NCBI GenBank assembly: GCA_964472195.1
Contig: CAYYJH010000065.1
Location: 1 to 15,327, forward strand
Direction: 5' to 3'
DNA: 15,327 bases
From: BS750m-G4 sp964472195
GTDB lineage: Bacteria > Bacteroidota > Ignavibacteria > Tepidaquicellales > Tepidaquicellaceae
Each line of letters opens with the position of its first letter. The first letter of the stretch is position 1. Of this stretch, positions 7,203 through 14,747 are shown piece by piece. Made by a program: the position numbers and the translations under genes. Below the pieces are notes generated by a model. That model saw only the letters and a list, made by a program, of their open reading frames with translations. It had not been told where the DNA came from and did no database searches.

Positions 7203-8498
7203 TTGTGTAATAAAAACCTCCATAAGATAATATTACTCTCATTTTTATTGTTAACATTTACTTTTATAAATTCTTATTCACAAGTAGAAGGCGATAGAAT
7301 TTTAGCAATAGTCGGGAATGATATCATATTAGAATCTGATTTTCAGTATCAGGTCCAACTTTATGCACAGCAAAATCAGCTCACACAAATAAGCCCGGTA
7401 CTTGCCCAGCAAATCTTCCAGCAAATGCTCACAGATAAGATAGTCCTTGCAAAAGCAATACAGGACAGCATTGAAGTAACCGATGAAGAGGTTAACAGGG
7501 AATTAGATTTTAGGATTAATTCGCTTGTTGAGCAGTTCGGTTCTATACAAAGAATCGAAGAACTATACGGAATGTCATTAGGGAAGATAAAAATAAACTT
7601 ACGTGAAGAACTTGCTAAAAAATTAATGACTGACAAATTAAAAAGGAAAAAATTTGCAGGAGGCATAAAAGTCTCTGACAAAGAGGTTAGAGAATTCTTT
7701 AGAACGTACCAGGATAGTCTTCCACCTTCAAGCGAAGAATTTGAACTATCACACATATTCATGATTCGCAAAATTACCGATGCTGAAAAAAAATATGCAT
7801 ACGATAAAGCAAAGTTAATCCTCGACAGCATTAAAAATGGAGTAGATTTTTCAGAATTGGCTAAAAGAAACTCAGATGATACACAATCAGCAGTAAATGG
7901 GGGAGACTTAGGATTTGCAACGAAAGGTTCATATGTAAAACCATTTGAAGAAACTTTATTCTCTTTAAAAGAAGGCGAAGTTTCCGAAATTGTCGAAACG
8001 GAATTTGGTTACCATATTATTAAATTATACGAAAAAATAGGCGATAAATTAAGAGGTTCCCATATTCTGATTGCCTTTCCCAGGTTTGAATCATCTGATC
8101 TCGAAACTATTTCTTTCCTTAATGATCTCAAGACTAAAATTGAAAATAATGAGATCACATTCGAAGATGCAGCCAAACAATACTCTCAGGACACAATAAC
8201 TAACAAAGACGGAGGTTACATCGGTTTTGTTCCTGTGGAAAGACTCGATAGTGCTGTATTAGAAGAAATTGAAGTTCTTGATATTGACGACATTACCAAA
8301 CCTATCAGATTGGGAACGGACCTTAACTACGGGTATGAAATTTTAAAAGTGCTTAGCAATAATCCTGAACATAGACTAACACTCGATAATGATTACGATA
8401 TTATAAAAAGTTATACACTGTTTTATAAAGAAAACGAGGAAATGGAAAAGTGGATCAACGAATTACGGGAGTCGATTTATGTTGATGTAAAATATTAA
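7203..8498 (+). CDS. surA: SurA-like periplasmic chaperone / peptidyl-prolyl isomerase
   Basis: A signal peptide (about 1-27, hydrophobic run IILLSFLLLTFTF, then SYSQ) is followed by a SurA-type N-terminal domain (about 29-150), beginning with the characteristic DRILAIVGNDIILESDF. Parvulin domain 1 spans about 180-276 (ELSHIFMIRK, NGGDLGFATKGSYV, FGYHIIKL). Domain 2 spans about 283-385 (GSHILI, KDGGYIGFVP, YGYEILKV) and is more degenerate. The order matches SurA, which escorts outer-membrane proteins through the periplasm, and 431 residues is close to the usual size. The only conventional in-frame start before the signal peptide is TTG at 7203, with no obvious ribosome site; an ATT directly before it is conceivable, so the start is tentative. 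It lies downstream of the lipoprotein foldase and 67 bases before the VWA protein gene. The symbol rests on domain architecture only. Confidence 0.85.
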   Translation: MCNKNLHKIILLSFLLLTFTFINSYSQVEGDRILAIVGNDIILESDFQYQVQLYAQQNQLTQISPVLAQQIFQQMLTDKIVLAKAIQDSIEVTDEEVNRELDFRINSLVEQFGSIQRIEELYGMSLGKIKINLREELAKKLMTDKLKRKKFAGGIKVSDKEVREFFRTYQDSLPPSSEEFELSHIFMIRKITDAEKKYAYDKAKLILDSIKNGVDFSELAKRNSDDTQSAVNGGDLGFATKGSYVKPFEETLFSLKEGEVSEIVETEFGYHIIKLYEKIGDKLRGSHILIAFPRFESSDLETISFLNDLKTKIENNEITFEDAAKQYSQDTITNKDGGYIGFVPVERLDSAVLEEIEVLDIDDITKPIRLGTDLNYGYEILKVLSNNPEHRLTLDNDYDIIKSYTLFYKENEEMEKWINELRESIYVDVKY

Positions 8499-8565
8499 AT
8501 GCTAATTAACGCATTTCAAGCTAAAATACTGATCAACACACACAAAAAAAGAAATCTTCCTGATA

Positions 8566-10704
8566 ATGGATATCTTGCTTAAGAGCGAATATAGTGCGAT
8601 TCTTATTATAATCGTCACTGTAATTTCCTTCTTATTATCCTACTTCTTCTACAGGAAATCCAAACTAAAATCTCCACTAAAATATATACTGTCATTCATA
8701 CGTTTTCTTTCTGTTTGGTTTATACTCGTTTTATTTTTATCCCCCGTACTGTCTTATCTAATTGAAACAACTCAAAAACCCATAAACATTTTCTTAATAG
8801 ATAATTCACTTAGTTTAAGTATTGATAAAAAAGATTCCCTCCTAATAGAAACACTGACCAAGAAAATAGCTGACATTGAAAACAATAAATCTGAAAACAA
8901 ATATTACCTTTTCTCGAACGGCTTGAATGAGGAAATAGATGAAAGTGGCTTTGATGCATTAGAATTAAGCAACCGTGATAATAATGAGACTGATTTATCG
9001 AAAGCTTTGCAAACTCTCTTTGAAAGATTCGAAAACAAAAATATTTCTTCTTTAAATATCATATCCGACGGTATAATAAACTCCGGTGGCAATCCTTCTC
9101 ATTTTACAAAGCTGTTCGATATCCCTGTGAATTATTTTCTCATCGGTGACACAACTCAAAAACCCGATCTTCTGATAAAAGATATTTTTTTTAATAAAGT
9201 TGCCTTCATTGAAAGCATGACTCCGCTGGATGTTGAAATAAATTCTTTCCATTTCGATAAAAACATAAAAGTAAATCTTTATGAAGACGGCAGCTTAATC
9301 GATACCCGGATAATAGAGGTTAATAAGAACTCCACTTCATACAATGCTTCGTTTAAATTAATCTCGCCTGTTGAATCGATAAGAAAATATCATATAGAAA
9401 TTGAAGCCGAACCGAACGAAATAACGAATAAAAACAACTTCAGTGAATTTTTTATCAGGTATGTGGATAACAAGTTCAAGATACTCGTTCTCTCCGGAGG
9501 ACCGAGTGCTGACTTTGCTTTTATATCAGAGGAAATTAAAAAGATTAAAAATTTCGAAGCAGAATTCCGAACACAAAAATCTGCAAACGAATTTTATGAA
9601 GGTCAAATTCCTGATATGAACGATGTTCAGGCATTCATATTCATCGGTTTTCCTACTTCTATCACGAATGTTAATATATTAAACGACATTAAAAAAAGTA
9701 TTGAAAAAAATGAATCCTCTCTCTTTTTTATTGCAAGCCGAAATATTGATTATAAAAAATTATCTTTACTCGAAAACAACCTGCCTTTTAAAACTGTTTC
9801 TGCTTCCAATATTGAAAAAGAAATAGGTGTGAAGACTGTAAGTAATTTAGATACTGATATACTCGATAATTTTTCAGATAGAAATGGGTTTTTAAGGACT
9901 CTTGAACTTGTTAATTCTCTTCCAGGTATTTATAAATCAGGAACGGTTTTTTCGTTCAATCCTGAAGCTGAAACTATTTTAATATCAAGCCCCGGACATG
10001 AACCTATTCTTGTAACACAAAACACAACTAAGAATAAATCAGCAGCATTCCTTGGACATGGAATTTACAAATGGAGATTGAATCCTGCTATAACAAATTC
10101 AGAAAAGGTTCTGACTGGAATTTTAACAGGGGTTATCTTATCGATAACGGACAAAGAAAAGAAAAAGAAATTCAACGTTGAAACTTCCAAACAAATTTAT
10201 TCACCCCATGAAACGATTAAATTTACGGGCATCATAAACGATAACACTTTGAAAGGTGGTTTAAAAATTAAGGTCAGAATGTATAATGAAAAATTTAAAG
10301 AGGAGATTGAATTGAAAAAAACGGGTAATTTCAATTTCGAAGGACAGACAAATATTATGACACCCGGTGACTACTTTTTCACAGCAGAGCTGTATTCAAA
10401 AGGAAAACTTACCGAATCCGATACAAAGAAATTTTCGATTGGTGTAAACAATTTTGAATACAAAAAAACAAGGTCGGATAATAGTATCTTACAAAACCTT
10501 GCTTTATCGACTAACGGAAATGAATTTACTAACGAAGATATAAAAAAGATAAATGAATTAATTTATCAAGCTAATATTCGTGAGACACAATCGATGAAAA
10601 GTTCAGAATATGTTTTTTTAAATTTTAATTTGTATTATCTTTTCATAGTAATTTTTCTTTTATCTCTCGAATGGTTTTTGAGAAAAAGATACAATTTACC
10701 TTGA
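8566..10704 (+). CDS. Membrane-anchored VWA-domain protein
   Basis: The 712-residue protein has two N-terminal membrane helices (about 9-29 and 40-65), a VWA-like domain (about 73-195), a large extracytoplasmic part and a third membrane helix near the C terminus (about 686-704) followed by a short basic tail. The VWA metal site looks intact: DNSLS (D79, S81, S83), a threonine in NETDLSKAL (T142) and SDG with D168. The segment from about 305, KILVLSGGPSADFAFI, begins an alpha/beta region like the glutamine-amidotransferase-like fold seen in related Bacteroidota VWA proteins, but no catalytic Cys-His pair is apparent. AAFLGHGIYKWRL (about 493-505) is another feature shared by this group. The context, after two foldase genes and before T9SS cargo, suggests an envelope role. 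Function is unknown. The start is ATG, with an A-rich leader. Confidence 0.8.
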   Translation: MDILLKSEYSAILIIIVTVISFLLSYFFYRKSKLKSPLKYILSFIRFLSVWFILVLFLSPVLSYLIETTQKPINIFLIDNSLSLSIDKKDSLLIETLTKKIADIENNKSENKYYLFSNGLNEEIDESGFDALELSNRDNNETDLSKALQTLFERFENKNISSLNIISDGIINSGGNPSHFTKLFDIPVNYFLIGDTTQKPDLLIKDIFFNKVAFIESMTPLDVEINSFHFDKNIKVNLYEDGSLIDTRIIEVNKNSTSYNASFKLISPVESIRKYHIEIEAEPNEITNKNNFSEFFIRYVDNKFKILVLSGGPSADFAFISEEIKKIKNFEAEFRTQKSANEFYEGQIPDMNDVQAFIFIGFPTSITNVNILNDIKKSIEKNESSLFFIASRNIDYKKLSLLENNLPFKTVSASNIEKEIGVKTVSNLDTDILDNFSDRNGFLRTLELVNSLPGIYKSGTVFSFNPEAETILISSPGHEPILVTQNTTKNKSAAFLGHGIYKWRLNPAITNSEKVLTGILTGVILSITDKEKKKKFNVETSKQIYSPHETIKFTGIINDNTLKGGLKIKVRMYNEKFKEEIELKKTGNFNFEGQTNIMTPGDYFFTAELYSKGKLTESDTKKFSIGVNNFEYKKTRSDNSILQNLALSTNGNEFTNEDIKKINELIYQANIRETQSMKSSEYVFLNFNLYYLFIVIFLLSLEWFLRKRYNLP

Positions 10705-10746
10705 GCTTCAAATTGTATGGGATTAAATTTTGAACTTTTAAAAGTT
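10689..10746 (+). other. Two AT-rich hairpins around the VWA gene stop codon
   Basis: A perfect 9-bp stem, ATACAATTT (10689-10697) with AAATTGTAT (10710-10718), closes a 12-base loop that contains the TGA stop codon. A second perfect palindrome, AACTTTTAAAAGTT (10733-10746), follows within 15 bases. Neither has a strong GC stem with a T run, so termination is only possible. They separate the VWA gene from the propeller genes. Confidence 0.4.
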
Positions 10747-10782
10747 TGAATTTGTCATAGATTTATATATCTTAATACTGCA

Positions 10783-12081
10783 TTGAAAAAACTTTATGTA
10801 ACAATATTATTCTGTATTCTAACCGCTATTGCAACAGATTCATATTCCCAGCAATACTGGCTTACTTTAAATAGTCCGACGAATTACAATCTCGTAAGCT
10901 GCTCTTTTGTAGATAGTTTGAGAGGATGGGCAGCGGGTGACACTGGTACTATCATTCGGACAACAAACGGAGGACAAAACTGGAATTTTCAAAATTCGAG
11001 CGTCGGGAATGAACACATAGCTTACATCTTTTTCCTGAACCAAAGATTAGGCTGGGGGGTATCCTGGGATCAAACTTTCGACACTAACTCGTACGGTTCA
11101 AATGTTCTAAGAACTACCAACGGAGGATTAATCTGGCAGCATATTCGTTACCCGGTTGACAATATTTTTATCAATACGATTACTTTCGTTGACTCTCTTA
11201 CAGGTTATATGGGCGGATATCCCGGGATTTTTGTAAAAACAACAGACGGTGGTTTACACTGGAGCCAGGTGGAAATTGATTCTTCTTTCTTTGCAGGGTT
11301 TCCAGTTCATAGAATCAAGTTTTTAAATCCCCAATACGGTTATGCATGCGGAGGTGTAATGGACATTGCTGGAGTCGTCTGGAGGACGACAAACTTTGGA
11401 GAATTCTGGTACGCTACAGGAATTGGACCCGAACCAATATTCGGAATAGAAATTTTTAATACACAAAACGCTATATGTGCCGGTGGTGATTTAGAATATG
11501 GCAGCACAACATCGAAAACAACTAACGGTGGTATTAACTGGAGCTATGATACCTCGGGCATATTTGGGATTGCATATTCTTTATCATTCCGGACGAGATC
11601 TGAAGGATGGGCACCTCTGGGATTTTCGCAGAAATGGATGTATACACTTGATTCCGGAAAAACCTGGCGGGCTTCTAATACTCCCGATAACAGCAGTATT
11701 TACGACGTGCAGTTTACTGATAGAAGAAACGGTTTTGCTGTCGGAGACCATGGAGTAATTTTGAAATATAATTCTGCATTAATCAACATTCCGAATAGTA
11801 TTTCAAATACGATGCCTTCTGAAAATATATTATATCAGAATTATCCTAATCCATTTAACCCGGTTTCGAAGATTAAATTTCAAATATCTAAATCGACAAA
11901 TGTAAAATTAGTCGTCAATGATGTGCTCGGTAGAGAAGTAGTTATTCTGTTACACAATAATCTCAATCCTGGTACATACGAGGTGGAGTTCAACGGCACA
12001 AATCTATCGGGCGGTGTATATTTTTATCAGTTAATTGGCGGAGATTTTTATGAATCAAAAAAAATGCTTCTCATAAAATAG
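10783..12081 (+). CDS. Secreted seven-bladed YCF48/BNR-type propeller protein with T9SS sorting domain (paralogue 1)
   Basis: A signal peptide (1 to about 23, MKKLYVTILF start, ending SYSQ) is followed by seven repeated blades (about 25-330). Most have the pattern G-W/Y-x-x-G ... T-T-N/D-G-G-x-x-W: NGGQNW, NGGLIW, DGGLHW, NFGEFW, NGGINW, DSGKTW and a closing GFAVGDHGVILKYN. This is the YCF48-related/BNR-like propeller family, often found in surface proteins of this phylum. Residues about 350-432 are a T9SS type A sorting domain (YQNYPNPFNP, SGGVYFYQL, KKMLLIK). I chose TTG at 10783 because it directly precedes the KKL signal-peptide start and no ATG is in reach. The next gene, 79 bases downstream, is a close paralogue. 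The ligand or partner is unknown. Propellers of this kind are usually structural or binding modules, not enzymes. Confidence 0.88.
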   Translation: MKKLYVTILFCILTAIATDSYSQQYWLTLNSPTNYNLVSCSFVDSLRGWAAGDTGTIIRTTNGGQNWNFQNSSVGNEHIAYIFFLNQRLGWGVSWDQTFDTNSYGSNVLRTTNGGLIWQHIRYPVDNIFINTITFVDSLTGYMGGYPGIFVKTTDGGLHWSQVEIDSSFFAGFPVHRIKFLNPQYGYACGGVMDIAGVVWRTTNFGEFWYATGIGPEPIFGIEIFNTQNAICAGGDLEYGSTTSKTTNGGINWSYDTSGIFGIAYSLSFRTRSEGWAPLGFSQKWMYTLDSGKTWRASNTPDNSSIYDVQFTDRRNGFAVGDHGVILKYNSALINIPNSISNTMPSENILYQNYPNPFNPVSKIKFQISKSTNVKLVVNDVLGREVVILLHNNLNPGTYEVEFNGTNLSGGVYFYQLIGGDFYESKKMLLIK

Positions 12082-12160
12082 ATTATAAATCAAATCCTAA
12101 ATTTTATTTTAATTTTATTTGTTTTAACTTTTGATAATTGATAAATTCACTATATACAAA

Positions 12161-13492
12161 ATGAAAAGCATGACCAGGCTTAAACAAATACTGATAATTT
12201 TCTTACTCTTCACAGCATCAGTGAATGCATACTCTGTGGATTACTGGTTGCAGCTTAACAGTCCAACAACCCGTTTCTTACGCAGCGTAACATTTCTTGA
12301 CAGTTTAAACGGTTGGGCAGGAGGAGATTCAGGAACAATAATTCATACCTCCGACGGTGGTATAAGCTGGGTAGTACAGCCTACCGACATTGAATTTGAC
12401 CATATTAACTGTATTTTCTTTTTGAATGAAAACCTGGGATGGGCGTTAGCATGGGATATTACATGGGACACGGTTTCAACCTACGGAACTATAATGTTGA
12501 AAACAATTAACGGGGGGGTTAACTGGACGAGCGAACGCTATCCTGTAAATGATGTTTTCTTTAATACAATAACATTCCTTGATTCTCTTACAGGATACAT
12601 GGGAGGAGTTCCTGTAAATCTCGTTAAAACCACTGACGGCGGTGATAATTGGGCTTTATGTAATATTGATTCTGTAGTTATTGCAGGTTTTCCTGTAGCG
12701 AGTTTTTCCTTTTATAACCCGCGAATCGGTTATGCAAGCGGTGGTTATATTGATATAGCAGGTGTAATCTGGAAAACTACTAACTATGGTCAGTTCTGGA
12801 CTGCTAAAGCAGTCGGACCCGAGCCCGTTAATGGGATGATGTTATTCGATTCGGTAAGAGTACTTGGCGTAGGTGGTGATTACGAATACGGAACGGGAAT
12901 CGTGAGAACAACCAACGGGGGAACAAACTGGGAATACGAAAACCTGCAAATATTCGGAATAGCTTACGCCGTTGCTTTCAGGACTCATGCAGAAGGTTGG
13001 GCACCTCTCGGCTTTGCACAGAAGTGGATTTACACACTCGACTCCGGTAAGACATGGCTAAATACTGACACTCCTGACAGCAGTATGATATACGACGTTC
13101 TGTTTACGGATAAAAGGAATGGCTTCGCTGTAGGAGAGGATGGCGTAATCCTGAAATACAACCAGGCAGCTATTAACGTGCCTAACAATCAAAACATATT
13201 ACCGGAAGAAAGCACGCTGTACCAGAATTACCCGAACCCGTTCAATCCCTCTACCGTTATCAGGTACTCACTGTCGCAGACAAGCTACGTGGCTCTAAAA
13301 ATATACGACCTGCTCGGAAGAGAGGTCATGACAGTCGTAAACGACGTGCAAAGAGCAGACAACTATTCAATAAACTTTTCCGGAACCAGCCTGCCCTCGG
13401 GCGTTTACTTCTACAGGCTCTTCACAAGAACACTCAATTCTAAAGACACAAAGGAAAGTGTGATAACGAGGAAGATGGTACTGGTGAAGTGA
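12161..13492 (+). CDS. Secreted seven-bladed YCF48/BNR-type propeller protein with T9SS sorting domain (paralogue 2)
   Basis: This 443-residue protein aligns along its whole propeller with the preceding gene, including PDSSMIYDV, RNGFAVGEDGVILKYN and AEGWAPLGFAQKWIYTLDSG. The pair therefore arose by tandem duplication. The signal peptide is MKSMTRLKQI plus a hydrophobic run to about residue 25; the propeller spans about 27-334. Residues about 353-443 are a T9SS sorting domain (YQNYPNPFNP, SGVYFYRL, RKMVLVK) that diverges more from paralogue 1 and has a short SKDTKES insertion. Its coding DNA is markedly GC-richer: 50 percent over 13201-13320, against about 29 percent over 11821-11940 in the matching part of paralogue 1 (hand counts). 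I preferred ATG at 12161 to an in-frame TTG at 12131, which would place ten extra residues before the signal peptide. Function is unknown. Confidence 0.88.
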   Translation: MKSMTRLKQILIIFLLFTASVNAYSVDYWLQLNSPTTRFLRSVTFLDSLNGWAGGDSGTIIHTSDGGISWVVQPTDIEFDHINCIFFLNENLGWALAWDITWDTVSTYGTIMLKTINGGVNWTSERYPVNDVFFNTITFLDSLTGYMGGVPVNLVKTTDGGDNWALCNIDSVVIAGFPVASFSFYNPRIGYASGGYIDIAGVIWKTTNYGQFWTAKAVGPEPVNGMMLFDSVRVLGVGGDYEYGTGIVRTTNGGTNWEYENLQIFGIAYAVAFRTHAEGWAPLGFAQKWIYTLDSGKTWLNTDTPDSSMIYDVLFTDKRNGFAVGEDGVILKYNQAAINVPNNQNILPEESTLYQNYPNPFNPSTVIRYSLSQTSYVALKIYDLLGREVMTVVNDVQRADNYSINFSGTSLPSGVYFYRLFTRTLNSKDTKESVITRKMVLVK

Positions 13493-13507
13493 TTTATTAT
13501 ATTATTT

Positions 13508-13601
13508 AACTTTCCTTTTTTGGTGTCGTTTATAGTACTATCCTGATATGTTTCTACTTCCAGCTTGCGGGTCGAACCTTATCATGTTTTGCCTTTCATA
13601 A
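13508..13601 (+). repeat. Dispersed intergenic element, copy 2
   Basis: This is the plus-strand counterpart of the element at about 404-537. Block A is 13538-13561 (21 of 24 identical) and block B is 13585-13601 (15 of 17 identical). The CTTTTTGG..GTG start at about 13515 also has a similar CTTTTTGATGGTG start in copy 1. The GC-rich palindrome present between the blocks of copy 1 is absent. It lies between the propeller genes and the XRE cassette, just where the sequence turns more AT-rich. Confidence 0.5.
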
Positions 13602-13630
13602 GTATTGTATATTATGATAATACATACTTA
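13599..13630. repeat. 32-bp interrupted palindrome at the left side of the XRE cassette
   Basis: TAAGTAT (13599-13605) pairs exactly with ATACTTA (13624-13630) across an 18-base AT-rich centre. A similar AAGTAT ... ATACTT palindrome lies at 15094-15118 beyond the last cassette gene. It might be a boundary or recombination site, a regulator site, or a chance AT-rich match. Confidence 0.4.
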
Positions 13631-13664
13631 GGTAGTGATTCAACAATCCAATAGAAAAATGTCC

Positions 13665-13693
13665 TTGACATTAAAAATGATGTGGTATATATT
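13665..13693 (+). promoter_or_regulatory. Sigma-70-like promoter of the XRE cassette
   Basis: TTGACA (13665-13670) is followed after exactly 17 bases by TATATT (13688-13693), a perfect -35 and a one-mismatch -10 of the housekeeping sigma-70 type. This is unlike the TTTG / TAnnTTTG promoters usual in Bacteroidota. The -10 hexamer is the whole 6-base centre of operator 1, so bound repressor would block it directly. Confidence 0.75.
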
Positions 13694-13717
13694 TACCACG
13701 TAGTAATTTATTACCAC
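13682..13717 (+). promoter_or_regulatory. Two abutting 18-bp operators
   Basis: Operator 1 (13682-13699) is GTGGTA-N6-TACCAC with perfect 6-base arms. Operator 2 (13700-13717) is GTAGTA-N6-TACCAC with one arm mismatch. They have the same spacing and meet without a gap. They cover the -10 region and probable start site and end 24 bases before the ATG of the XRE gene. This is the expected layout for autorepression by the XRE protein, with cooperative dimers on adjacent sites. Confidence 0.7.
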
Positions 13718-13728
13718 ATTAAATTTTT

Positions 13729-13734
13729 AAGGAG
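13729..13734 (+). promoter_or_regulatory. Strong Shine-Dalgarno site deciding the XRE start
   Basis: AAGGAG ends 7 bases before ATG at 13742. It is the strongest ribosome site in the window and rules out the in-frame GTG at 13682, which lies within the operator and promoter. Confidence 0.85.
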
Positions 13735-13741
13735 AATAAAA

Positions 13742-14101
13742 ATGAAAAAATTTGGAGAATTTATAAAAGATTTACGTATTGAAAAACGCATTACACTTCG
13801 GGAGTTTTGTAGATTGACAAATTTTGATCCGAGTAATTGGAGTAAAATCGAAAGAGGAGTCCTCCAACCTCCAAAAAGCAAAGAAGTACTTGAAGAAATA
13901 GCAAAGATATTATCAGTAAAGAAAAATAGTGAAGATTATAATTTATTAATGGATTTAGCTGCAATATCTTTTATACCACTAGATTTAATTGATGAAAAAT
14001 CTATTGTAGATAAACTGCCGGTATTTTTTCGTACTTTGAGAGGAAATCCACCTACTAAAGAGGAATTAAAGGAGTTAATAAAAATAATAAAAGAAGAGTA
14101 A
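13742..14101 (+). CDS. XRE-family helix-turn-helix regulator (ImmA/IrrE partner)
   Basis: This 119-residue protein has an HTH domain at about 5-60. FGEFIKDLRIEKRITLREFC forms helices 1-2, and DPSNWSKIERG the recognition helix region. A short C-terminal segment (about 80-119) has LPVFFRTLRGNPPTKEELKE, a feature seen in XRE proteins coupled to ImmA/IrrE peptidases (family knowledge, not searched). It probably represses its own operon through the two palindromes upstream; in such pairs the peptidase cleaves or releases the repressor under stress or induction. The start follows AAGGAG by 7 bases. The next gene begins one base after the stop codon, indicating a translationally coupled operon. The gene is more AT-rich than the propeller genes and its expression signals look foreign, so it was probably acquired by transfer. 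Confidence 0.92.
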   Translation: MKKFGEFIKDLRIEKRITLREFCRLTNFDPSNWSKIERGVLQPPKSKEVLEEIAKILSVKKNSEDYNLLMDLAAISFIPLDLIDEKSIVDKLPVFFRTLRGNPPTKEELKELIKIIKEE

Positions 14102-14102
14102 A

Positions 14103-14735
14103 TTGAATAAGTTTAAACCAAAACGGTTAAGTTGGGAAGTAATTCGAGATAGAGCAGAAGAATTTAGAAGAAAATATGTAAATCCAGTTGATCTGATACC
14201 GGTACCAATAAATGAAATTGTTGAACTTGATTTAAAAATTACTCCTTGGCCCAAAAAGGGATTAATTCAAAAAATTGATGTAGATGGATTTCTTACAAAA
14301 GATCTTAAATATATTTTTATCGATGAAGATATTTATTATGATCAAAGATACGAAAATCGTTTGAGATTTACTTTTGCTCATGAGATAGGGCATTTTGTTT
14401 TACATAAAAAAGAAATTCAAAACTGTGAATTTAGAACTGAGGAGGATTGGATTCGATTCCGAGAAGAAATGTCTGAAGATGACCTTTTATGGTTTGAACA
14501 ACAAGCATATGAGTTTGCAGGAAGACTTTTAGTACCTGTTAATATTTTACGTAATGAACTGAATAATAATAAAGATAAAATAAAATTGTTTTTTGACGTA
14601 TATAACAGTAATAGTGAGGAATTTTTAATTCAAGCGATATCTCGTGTTATTTGTGATAAATTTTGTGTTTCAGAAAAAGTAATATTTCGTCGCATAAAAA
14701 GTGAAAAAATTAATATAAAATCATATTCTAAATAA
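14103..14735 (+). CDS. ImmA/IrrE-family metallopeptidase
   Basis: The 210-residue protein has the zinc-peptidase motif FAHEIGHFVLH, with H93, E94 and H97. The third ligand should be one of the glutamates in EQQAYEFAGRLLVP (E132 or E137), the family's E-x-x-A-x-x-FA-x-x-LL-x-P motif. Members cleave or inactivate a partner XRE repressor in phage-type switches, stress responses and toxin-antitoxin-like pairs. Here the partner is directly upstream, one base away. The start is TTG at 14103; no ATG lies near, and the purine-rich AAGAAGAG of the preceding gene's end can act as ribosome site. An acidic insert (about 103-130) lengthens the region between the HEIGH motif and the third ligand. Two hand-counted lines (14281-14340, 14581-14640) are only 20 and 23 percent GC, far below the propeller genes. 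Confidence 0.9.
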   Translation: MNKFKPKRLSWEVIRDRAEEFRRKYVNPVDLIPVPINEIVELDLKITPWPKKGLIQKIDVDGFLTKDLKYIFIDEDIYYDQRYENRLRFTFAHEIGHFVLHKKEIQNCEFRTEEDWIRFREEMSEDDLLWFEQQAYEFAGRLLVPVNILRNELNNNKDKIKLFFDVYNSNSEEFLIQAISRVICDKFCVSEKVIFRRIKSEKINIKSYSK

Positions 14736-14747
14736 AAATAATTTACT

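Noticed and set aside
7376..7831. 151-residue minus-strand ORF inside the SurA-like gene, as an antisense gene
   Set aside because: It is a shadow of a clearly recognisable gene on the other strand and shows no domain, signal or ribosome site of its own.
11498..11758. 86-residue plus-strand ORF inside propeller paralogue 1
   Set aside because: An out-of-frame shadow of the repeat-bearing propeller gene.
12131..12160. Upstream TTG start for paralogue 2
   Set aside because: It would add ten residues in front of a normal signal peptide that begins well at ATG 12161.
13682..13741. Upstream GTG start for the XRE regulator
   Set aside because: It lies in the operator and -10 region, while ATG 13742 has AAGGAG at ideal spacing.
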